14,756 nt of DNA, taken from the NCBI GenBank assembly GCA_947465645.1, contig CANIBQ010000113.1:1-14756 (forward strand), in the 5' to 3' direction. How positions within the stretch are numbered: the stretch's first letter is position 1; each line of letters opens with the position of its first letter. The position numbers and the translations under genes were made by a program. Positions 5,419 through 11,805 of this stretch are shown here, one piece after another. The notes under the pieces are model-generated. The model searched no databases. It was not told where the DNA came from and saw nothing but the letters and a program-made list of their open reading frames with translations. Source of the DNA: Acidobacteriota bacterium. GTDB taxonomy: Bacteria > Acidobacteriota > Vicinamibacteria > Vicinamibacterales > UBA2999.

Positions 5419-8400
5419 ATGCGTAAGTTCGCGAAGCTCGGGATTGCTCTGATGGCGGTCCTGGTTCTCACGCCCTCGCTGGCTTGGGCTCAGGCAGGTA
5501 TCCAGGGCACGGTGAAAGACTCGTCGGGCGCAGTGCTGCCCGGCGTGACGGTTGAAGCGGCAAGTCCCGCTCTTATCGAAAAAGTCCGTACTGCCGTGAC
5601 CGACGGCAACGGGCGTTATCAGATCGTTGATCTTCGTCCCGGCACTTATTCCGTGACTTTCACGCTCGCGGGTTTCAACACCGTCAAGCGCGACGGCGTG
5701 CAGTTGGCGGGTTCGGCGTCGGCCTCGGTGGATGCGGACCTTCGCGTCGGCGCACTCGAGGAGACGATCACGGTGACCGGCGAAGCGCCGGTGGTCGACA
5801 CGACCAGCGTGACCAAGCAGCAGGTGCTGAGCTCGGACACGGTCAACGCGCTGCCGAGCGCGCGCAACTACTTCGGTCTGGCCCGCATGATTCCGGGCAC
5901 CAGCGGTGGTGGTAACGACGTCGGCGGTTCGCTGATTCAGGACGTCGGCCAGAGCGTCACGGTGCACGGGTCGAAGAGCACCGACCAGCGCGTGACGGCC
6001 AACGGCGTGAACACGATGACGCTGCAGGCCGGTGGCAACATCGGCGGCCAGACGCCGGACGTCGGCTCGGCGGCGGAAGTGACGGTCGACACGACGTCGC
6101 TGTCGGCGGACCTGCCGACCGGTGGCATCCGTATCAACTTCGTGCCCCGCGATGGTGGCAACAGCTTCAGCAGCTCGACGTTCTTCAGCTTCACCAACGA
6201 GAGCCTGCAGGGCAACAACTTCTCGGACGAGCTGAAGGCGGCCGGTCTCGGTACACCGAACAAGATCCTCAAGTCGCTCGACCTGAACGAGTCGCTCGGC
6301 GGCCCGATCAAGCGCGACAAGGTCTGGTTCTTCTTCTCGACCCGCATCAACCAGGTCGAGAACGAGGCGCCGGTGTTCCGGAATCTCAACGCGTTCAAGC
6401 CCAACGAGTGGCTCTACGTGCCGGACACGGGCAACCCCGGTGTCAACAAGGGCAACCAGTACAACAACAGCCTGCGCGTGACCTGGCAGGCGACGCCGAA
6501 GGTCAAGATCGCCGGGACCTACAAGGCCGACAAGTGGTGCAACTGCCCGAACAACATCACGGCGGTCATCGCGCCCGAGGCGGGCCGCGACCGGCGCTTC
6601 CCGCGCCTGCGCCAGGAGCACGGCGAAATCACGTCGCCGATCACCAACAAGCTGCTCTTTGAAGCGGTTGGCCTGCACCTCTTCGAGCGCTGGGGCAACA
6701 TGCACCTGCGCACGGGTAGCGGATCGTTGACGGATGCTGAAGCCGCGATCATGCCGCAGATGATTTCGGTCGTCGAACAGTCGTCGGGCCTGCGCTACCG
6801 CGCGCTGAACGCCTACAACAACACGTCGGTGCCGAGCTTCGCGTACCGTGCGGCCCTGTCCTACGTGACCGGCACGCACGCGGTCAAGGTCGGGCTCAAC
6901 AACACGACGGGCAATGTCAACGTGTGGAACTACGCCCAGGCACCGGTGGAGTACCGCTTCAACAACGGCGTACCGAACCAGATCACGCAGTATGCGCGTC
7001 CGTTCCGTGCTAGGACGGAGCTCCGGCGTGACATGGGTCTCTTCATCCAGGACAAGATCTCCCTGGATCGCCTGACGATCAACGTCGCGGGCCGCTTCGA
7101 CAACTTCGTGACCGGCGTGTCGGAACAGGTCATCGGATCGGCGCCGCTGACCCCGAGCCGGAACATCGTGTTCCCGGAGCAGGAACTCATCAACTGGAAG
7201 GACCTGACCTATCGCACCGGCCTTGCCTACGACATCTTCGGCACCGGCAAGACCGCGTTCAAGGTTGCGTTCAACAAGTACCTGCTCGGCCAGACGCTCA
7301 ACGCCATCGGCTCGGACACCAACCCGAGCAACGCCATGACGACGGCGGCCAACCGCACGTGGAACGACCGCGGCGGCCTCGGCATCAACGGTGACTTCAT
7401 TCCGCAGTGCGACCTGACCAACCTCAACGCTAACGGCGAGTGCGGTGCGATCAGCAATCGGACCTTCGGCGCGGCCACCGCGGCGGACAAGTTCGACGCC
7501 GATCTGATCGGCGGCTGGAACCACCGCACGACGAACTGGGAGTTCACCACCTCGGTGCAGCACGAGCTGGCTCGCGGCATTGCCGTGGACCTCGGCTACT
7601 TCCGCCGCATCTGGTCGAACTTCCGCGTCACCGACAACCTGGCGACGACGGCGGCCGACTACACGCAGTTCAGCATGACGGTGCCGACCGACGCGCGGCT
7701 GTCGACCAGCGGCCAGACCGTCACGGGTCTCTTCGATGTCGTGCCGGCCAAGTTCGGCCAGACGGAGAACCTCAACGCGCTGTCTGGCAAGTACGGCAAG
7801 CAGACCGAGCACTGGAATGGTGTCGATCTCTCGATGAACGCCCGTCTCCAGAACGGCCTGATGCTTCAGGCTGGCCTCAGCACCGGGCGCGCGTCGGAGG
7901 ACAACTGCGAGATCGTCGCGAAGCTGCCGGAGATGAACAACATCGGGGCCGGCACCGCGGCTCCCGTGGGTGGCGTGGCGCAGTGGCGTCCGGCCGGATT
8001 CTGTGCTCGCACCGAGCCGTTCCTGACCTCGTTCAAGGGCTACGGCGTCTACACGATCCCGAAGGTCGGCGTGCAGCTCTCGGGCACGTTCCGGAGCGTC
8101 CCGGGAACGACGGTCTCGCCGGCGTACACGGCGACCAACGCCTACCTGCAGACCAACTCGACGCTCGGCCGGAACCTCTCGGCCGGCGCGGCCGGCAACG
8201 TGTCGGTCGGCATCGAAGTGCCGAACGAGAAGTACACCGAACGCCGGCAGGAACTGGACATGCGGTTCGGCAAGGTGATCCGTTTCAGCCGCTACCGCTC
8301 GGTGATCAGCATGGACCTGTTCAACGCGCTGAACAACAATGCGCAGATCAACGTGAACCAGTCGTACGCGTCGTACCTGCGTCCGACCGAGATCCTGAAC

Positions 8401-8439
8401 GCACGCGTGGCCAAGGTCACCGCGACGTTCGAGTTCTAA
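5419..8439 (+). CDS. TonB-dependent receptor with carboxypeptidase-regulatory-like N-terminal domain (Oar-like), copy 1
   Basis: A 1006-residue outer-membrane receptor. The signal peptide (residues 1-24, ending AWA before Gln25) is followed by a carboxypeptidase-regulatory-like domain (about 27-110: GIQGTVKDSSGAVLPGVTVE, DGNGRYQIVDLRPGTYSVTF). Next come a TonB-box-like EETITVTGEAP at about 114-124, a plug domain (about 130-250, containing VTVHGSKSTDQRVTANGVNT) and a long beta-barrel ending in the aromatic strand VTATFEF. This layout is common for Oar-like receptors, which take up large or unknown ligands with energy from TonB-ExbBD; the substrate cannot be predicted. A Cys pair in DKWCNCPNNITA is shared with the second receptor. 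The start is fixed by AGGAGG 7 nt upstream and the signal peptide. It stands alone between a leader and a strong terminator. No SusD-type partner is adjacent. Confidence 0.92.
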   Translation: MRKFAKLGIALMAVLVLTPSLAWAQAGIQGTVKDSSGAVLPGVTVEAASPALIEKVRTAVTDGNGRYQIVDLRPGTYSVTFTLAGFNTVKRDGVQLAGSASASVDADLRVGALEETITVTGEAPVVDTTSVTKQQVLSSDTVNALPSARNYFGLARMIPGTSGGGNDVGGSLIQDVGQSVTVHGSKSTDQRVTANGVNTMTLQAGGNIGGQTPDVGSAAEVTVDTTSLSADLPTGGIRINFVPRDGGNSFSSSTFFSFTNESLQGNNFSDELKAAGLGTPNKILKSLDLNESLGGPIKRDKVWFFFSTRINQVENEAPVFRNLNAFKPNEWLYVPDTGNPGVNKGNQYNNSLRVTWQATPKVKIAGTYKADKWCNCPNNITAVIAPEAGRDRRFPRLRQEHGEITSPITNKLLFEAVGLHLFERWGNMHLRTGSGSLTDAEAAIMPQMISVVEQSSGLRYRALNAYNNTSVPSFAYRAALSYVTGTHAVKVGLNNTTGNVNVWNYAQAPVEYRFNNGVPNQITQYARPFRARTELRRDMGLFIQDKISLDRLTINVAGRFDNFVTGVSEQVIGSAPLTPSRNIVFPEQELINWKDLTYRTGLAYDIFGTGKTAFKVAFNKYLLGQTLNAIGSDTNPSNAMTTAANRTWNDRGGLGINGDFIPQCDLTNLNANGECGAISNRTFGAATAADKFDADLIGGWNHRTTNWEFTTSVQHELARGIAVDLGYFRRIWSNFRVTDNLATTAADYTQFSMTVPTDARLSTSGQTVTGLFDVVPAKFGQTENLNALSGKYGKQTEHWNGVDLSMNARLQNGLMLQAGLSTGRASEDNCEIVAKLPEMNNIGAGTAAPVGGVAQWRPAGFCARTEPFLTSFKGYGVYTIPKVGVQLSGTFRSVPGTTVSPAYTATNAYLQTNSTLGRNLSAGAAGNVSVGIEVPNEKYTERRQELDMRFGKVIRFSRYRSVISMDLFNALNNNAQINVNQSYASYLRPTEILNARVAKVTATFEF

Positions 8440-8461
8440 TCGGGTAAGTTCGGGTTCGTCT

Positions 8462-8502
8462 GGCGGGCGGGGCTGCTGCGGCCCCGCCCGCCATTTTTAT
8501 TT
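8462..8502 (+). terminator. Strong intrinsic terminator after receptor copy 1
   Basis: A perfect 12-bp stem GGCGGGCGGGGC / GCCCCGCCCGCC (8462-8473 with 8481-8492, loop TGCTGCG) is followed by ATTTTTATTT. It lies 22 nt after the receptor stop and 18 nt before the next gene, so it separates the two transcription units. Confidence 0.92.
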
Positions 8503-8520
8503 GACCTTGGGAACGCTCGG

Positions 8521-8925
8521 GTGATCTATTTCCTCTTCTTCTGTTCCGGCGTCAGCGGACTGATCTACCAGGTCGTCTGGGTTCGCGCGTTCGGCAACGC
8601 CTTCGGCAACACCATTCACTCCGCGTCCCTCATCGTCGCCCTTTTCATGCTCGGGCTCGGCGCCGGCAGCTACCTGCTCGGCGGCTGGGCCGATCGGCGC
8701 TACGCGGCGCGGCCGGATTCGCTGCTGCGCGTGTATGCGTATGTTGAAGGCGTCATCGCTGCGCTCGGACTGGGCGTGTCACTGCTCCTGCCGCACCTGG
8801 CGCGCTTGTCGCCGCCGTGTCGTCGTACACGACTGGTGCAGACGGGTGGCACGTGCTCACCGCCTCGTCGTATCTCGCCCGCGTCGTGGTGGGAGCTGTC
8901 CTGCTGCTGCCGATCACCATGCTGA
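8521..8925 (+). CDS. N-terminal fragment of membrane spermidine synthase-like protein (frameshifted)
   Basis: The first about 90 residues (IYFLFFCSGVSGLIYQVVWV, FGNTIHSASLIVALFMLGLG, GSYLLGGWADRR, then another hydrophobic segment ending LLLPHLA) are the membrane-embedded N-terminus typical of large bacterial proteins annotated as fused spermidine synthases. After about residue 93 the frame turns into low-quality sequence (PPCRRTRLVQTGG...) and stops at 8925. Meanwhile the family sequence continues in another frame as GALVAAVSSYTTGADGW. The two pieces are therefore one gene broken by a net one-base loss near 8797-8803. The GTG at 8521 directly precedes the first membrane helix; its Shine-Dalgarno is weak. 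Real protein from this fragment alone is unlikely. Confidence 0.7.
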   Translation: MIYFLFFCSGVSGLIYQVVWVRAFGNAFGNTIHSASLIVALFMLGLGAGSYLLGGWADRRYAARPDSLLRVYAYVEGVIAALGLGVSLLLPHLARLSPPCRRTRLVQTGGTCSPPRRISPASWWELSCCCRSPC

Positions 8926-11420
8926 TGGGCGGCACGCTGACCCTGCTGATCCGGCACCTGGTCCGCGCCGACCTCGACGCCAGCGGATGGACGATCGCGT
9001 GGTTGTACGGCCTCAACACCGCCGGCGCCGCTGCCGGCGCGTTCCTCACTGATTTCGTTCTGGCTCCAGCCGCCGGGCTGTTCGCGACACAGGTGATCGC
9101 CGTCGCCCTGAATGTGGTCGCCGGCGGCGGCGCCTGGTGGTTGTCGCGTCGTGACGCAACGCCGACGAGGCCGGACACCGCGACGACGCGCCGCACAGCG
9201 CATTTCCGGACCTGGGGGCCGAGCACCCTCCCACCTGTGCACCCGCGTACTCTTGTCTTCATGAGTGCGGCGCTGGCGCTGTCCGGGTTCGCGGTCATGG
9301 GGATGGAGATCCTCTGGCTGCGGCATGCCACGCTCCTGCTCGGCGGCTTTCGCGCCGTGTTCTCGCTGCTCTTGACCGTGATGCTGATCGGCCTTGGCAT
9401 CGGCGCGCTGCTTGGCGGCTGGCTGCATCGCCGCACGGGCCGGCCGGCGCAGGCGCTGATGGTGGTGCAGGCGTTGTTCGTCGTCGCCGCGCTGTTCGGA
9501 ATCGGGTCCGCCGATGCCGCGAGGCTGGCGGCGGATGCCGCACCGATGGCGGCGGCGCTGACGGCGCTTGCGCCCTGGCGGCGCGCGCTCGTGGAGCTCT
9601 GGTATAACGCCATGCCGATGCTGCTCGAGGTCGGGCTCCCCTCGGTCCTTGCCGGCTTCGCGTTTCCGCTGGCGAACGGGCTCGTGCAGCGGACGGAGCA
9701 GAGCGTGGGACGCCGCGCCGGCCTCCTGTGCCTCGCCAATACCGCTGGCGCCGTCTGCGGGTCGCTGGCGACCGGCTACCTGCTCCTGCCGATGCTGGGC
9801 ATCCAGCCGGCGGTGACCGTGCTCGCCGCCGCTGCCGCACTCGCCGTCCTGCCGCTGCACCTTGTCTCGCAAGGCATCTCTCGAGACGCAGCTCGGGGCG
9901 CAGGTCGCCCGGCCCATGGGCCGGCTGAAGCCGGCCCCTACAGCGCGGTGGTGTTCGCGACGACCTCGCTGATCGCCTTGGCGGCGCTCGGGGTGTGGCT
10001 GTGGCTGCCAGGCGACTACGTCCTGCGGCGGGCGCTGGCGCCAGGAGAGTCGCGCGGGCGCGTGGTCGCGACCAGCGAAGGGGCGACGGAGCTGATCGAG
10101 GTGGTCGAGATGCCCGGCCGCGGCCGGGGCCTCATCACCAACGGCCACGCGATGTCGTCGTCGGCACCGCTCGACCAGCGGTACATGCGGGCGCTCGCGC
10201 ACATCCCGTTGCTGGTGATGTCCCGCCCGGAGCGGGTGCTGGTGATCGGCTTCGGCGTTGGCAACACCACGCACGCGGCAACGCTCCATCCGTCCGTGCA
10301 GCAGGTCGATGTGGCCGATCTTTCCCGTCACGTTCTCGAGCATGCCGGCTATTTTGCCGACGCCAACCACGGCGTCCTGCAGCACGCGAAGGTTTCGGTC
10401 TACGTCAACGACGGCCGTCAGCACCTGCAGATGAGCGGCCCCGGCAGCTACGATCTGATTACCCTGGAGCCGCCGCCGATCGCCCACGCCGGCGTCGGCG
10501 CGCTCTACGCGCGCGAGTTCTACGCGCTGGCGCGTTCACGGCTGACGGCGGGCGGCTACGTGAGCCAGTGGCTGCCGGCCTACCAGGTGCCGAGCGAGAG
10601 CAGCCTGGCGATGGTCCGCGCCTTCGTCGACGTCTTCCCGCAGGCTGTGCTGCTGTCTGGCGCGCAGGCCGAGCTGCTACTGCTCGGTACCACGGCGCCG
10701 CGCATCGAGATTGACCCGGCACGCATCGTCGCGGCGCTGGCGAGCACGCCGCGGGTGCGCGAGGATCTGGCGCGTCTCGACCTCGGCACCGCGCGCGAGA
10801 TCATCGGCACCTTCGTCGGTTCGGCGGCGACGCTCACGCGGGCGACACGTGCGTCACCGGCCGCGACTGACGACAAGCCGGTGCAGGAGTACGGCGTGCG
10901 CTCGATCCTGACCACCGCGATGCTCGGCGTGCCGGCCGCGATCTTCAATCTCGACGATCTGGCCGCCTGGTGTCCGCGCTGCTTCAGCACGGGCCAACTG
11001 ACTCCCGCCGTCGCCGGACTCGACGCGTACATGGCGCTGCTCGAGGAGGCGTACACCACGAGCGTGAGCGAGGTGCCGGCGCCTGTGCCGGGACGTCGCG
11101 TCATGGGGAGCGCCTACCTCGGGGCCGTGGTGCCGGACTCGGAGGAGATGCGAGGGGTTCTTGCCGACGCGCGTCTGGCGCTCTACGAGCGCGGCGAAAC
11201 CCTGCTCGAGGCCGGGCGATTCGCCGACGCGGCGGCGCAGTTTCGGGAGGCGCTGGCGACGATGCCGGACTCCGCGGCCGTGCACAACAACCTGGGTGTC
11301 GCGCTCGCCTCGGCGGGGGACCTCGCCGGGGCGGCCAGTCACTTCAGGGAGGCCGTGGGGCTCGATCCCCGCTTCCCCGAGGCTCGCCGCAACCTGGCAG
11401 TGGCCAGCCAGGCCCGCTAG
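8817..11420 (+). CDS. Membrane spermidine synthase-like protein with C-terminal TPRs, main part of frameshifted gene
   Basis: 867 residues from a GTG that is probably not a true start, since family sequence extends upstream in this frame and then into the fragment at 8521. The first about 420 residues are hydrophobic, with many membrane helices (LPITMLMGGTLTLLIRHLV, WLYGLNTAGAAAGAFLTDF, MGMEILWLRHATLLLGG). A Rossmann methyltransferase/aminopropyltransferase-like domain follows: VLVIGFGVGNTTHAA at about 474, VDVADLS, VNDGRQHL, then DLITLEPPPIAHAGVGALYA and YVSQWLPAYQ. The catalytic Asp motif of true spermidine synthases (D-S-x-D-P) is replaced by EPPP, so polyamine synthesis is doubtful. The C-terminal about 85 residues hold two TPR units (LLEAGRFADAAAQFREALAT; HNNLGVALASAGDLAGAASH). 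The substrate is unknown. A REP-like palindrome is embedded near residue 365. No strong terminator follows within 100 nt. Confidence 0.82.
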   Translation: MSSYTTGADGWHVLTASSYLARVVVGAVLLLPITMLMGGTLTLLIRHLVRADLDASGWTIAWLYGLNTAGAAAGAFLTDFVLAPAAGLFATQVIAVALNVVAGGGAWWLSRRDATPTRPDTATTRRTAHFRTWGPSTLPPVHPRTLVFMSAALALSGFAVMGMEILWLRHATLLLGGFRAVFSLLLTVMLIGLGIGALLGGWLHRRTGRPAQALMVVQALFVVAALFGIGSADAARLAADAAPMAAALTALAPWRRALVELWYNAMPMLLEVGLPSVLAGFAFPLANGLVQRTEQSVGRRAGLLCLANTAGAVCGSLATGYLLLPMLGIQPAVTVLAAAAALAVLPLHLVSQGISRDAARGAGRPAHGPAEAGPYSAVVFATTSLIALAALGVWLWLPGDYVLRRALAPGESRGRVVATSEGATELIEVVEMPGRGRGLITNGHAMSSSAPLDQRYMRALAHIPLLVMSRPERVLVIGFGVGNTTHAATLHPSVQQVDVADLSRHVLEHAGYFADANHGVLQHAKVSVYVNDGRQHLQMSGPGSYDLITLEPPPIAHAGVGALYAREFYALARSRLTAGGYVSQWLPAYQVPSESSLAMVRAFVDVFPQAVLLSGAQAELLLLGTTAPRIEIDPARIVAALASTPRVREDLARLDLGTAREIIGTFVGSAATLTRATRASPAATDDKPVQEYGVRSILTTAMLGVPAAIFNLDDLAAWCPRCFSTGQLTPAVAGLDAYMALLEEAYTTSVSEVPAPVPGRRVMGSAYLGAVVPDSEEMRGVLADARLALYERGETLLEAGRFADAAAQFREALATMPDSAAVHNNLGVALASAGDLAGAASHFREAVGLDPRFPEARRNLAVASQAR
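9911..9938. repeat. REP-like palindromic element inside the coding sequence
   Basis: A perfect 12-nt palindrome GGCCCATGGGCC (9911-9922) runs into a 9-bp inverted repeat GGGCCGGCT-GA-AGCCGGCCC (9918-9926 with 9929-9937). In frame it encodes GRPAHGPAEAGPYS, a loop-like insert between two hydrophobic segments. The motif resembles GC-rich interspersed palindromes that are abundant in some Acidobacteriota genomes. It is in frame and does not interrupt the ORF. No other copy was seen in this window. Confidence 0.5.
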
Positions 11421-11560
11421 AGGCGCCGTCGGGACCCAGCCGATTCAAAATCTCGTATTTCGGCTGAACGGAAAACCGGAGAAACGATCCCTACCGGCCA
11501 GAAAGATCTGTAGATCTGAAGGAGTTCTGGACTAACCTCTGCTGGCTCTGCATTTGCTTC

Positions 11561-11591
11561 GCGAGGTCTACGCGCCTGCGCGCTTTTTTTT
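11561..11591 (+). terminator. Probable intrinsic terminator after the TPR membrane protein
   Basis: A hairpin in which GCGAGG pairs with CCT(G)CGC across TCTACGCG (one bulged G) runs straight into eight consecutive T residues at 11584-11591. It lies about 140 nt after the stop codon of the spermidine synthase-like gene. The stem is imperfect but the T-tract is the best in the window. Confidence 0.65.
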
Positions 11592-11622
11592 CACGGCACT
11601 CTAATTCTCACGGCACTCTAAT
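11591..11622 (+). repeat. Tandem 15-nt direct repeat TCACGGCACTCTAAT
   Basis: Two perfect copies (11591-11605 and 11608-11622) with a 17-nt period, immediately after the T-tract of the terminator and about 185 nt before the second receptor start. Each copy ends in TCTAAT, a 5 of 6 match to a -10 hexamer, but no -35 element sits at the right distance. It could be a paired regulator site or a small local duplication. Confidence 0.6.
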
Positions 11623-11775
11623 CTCGACGGATTTTCGCGTATCTTCTAGGCCGGTTTTTTATTTCCTTCCCGACCGGTTCGTTCATAGCGGGCACTTCGC
11701 GCTCATACATCCGTTTCGCTCTCATCGTTCACGTCGCCAGAAGTTGTTCGGCGTTTCAGGCCGGGCAATTTGTTG

Positions 11776-11800
11776 GCGATTACAAGTGGAACTTAGGAGG
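11776..11800 (+). promoter_or_regulatory. Conserved pre-start element and RBS, receptor copy 2
   Basis: GCGATTACAAGTGGAACTTA followed by GGAGG, ending 5 nt before the ATG at 11806, corresponds to 5389-5411 before receptor copy 1. It includes a full AGGAGG Shine-Dalgarno and fixes the receptor start at 11806 rather than the in-frame ATG at 11812. Confidence 0.6.
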
Positions 11801-11805
11801 CGTAG

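Larger units (their letters stand above)
11421..11805 (+). other. Intergenic region before receptor copy 2
   Basis: 385 nt without a supportable gene. Besides the terminator and the tandem repeat it holds a weak stem AGCCGA/TCGGCT (11438-11443 with 11460-11465), a short AGATCTGTAGATCT repeat near 11505, a T-rich stretch near 11655, and the conserved pre-start element with AGGAGG (11776-11800). I see no convincing sigma-70 promoter pair and no tRNA or known riboswitch. Confidence 0.5.

Noticed and set aside
5404..7812. 802-codon antisense ORF opposite receptor copy 1
   Set aside because: Lies wholly opposite a clearly identified TonB-dependent receptor; Arg/Val/Asp-rich composition and no recognisable motifs. 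A GC-bias shadow; the similar antisense ORF opposite copy 2 has the same cause.
8700..10487. 595-codon antisense ORF opposite the spermidine synthase-like gene
   Set aside because: Low-complexity Arg/Gln/His/Gly-rich translation without domain features; a shadow of the membrane protein gene.
11600..11622. TCTAAT hexamers as sigma-70 -10 boxes
   Set aside because: No acceptable -35 hexamer lies 16-18 nt upstream of either copy, and the first copy abuts a terminator T-tract.
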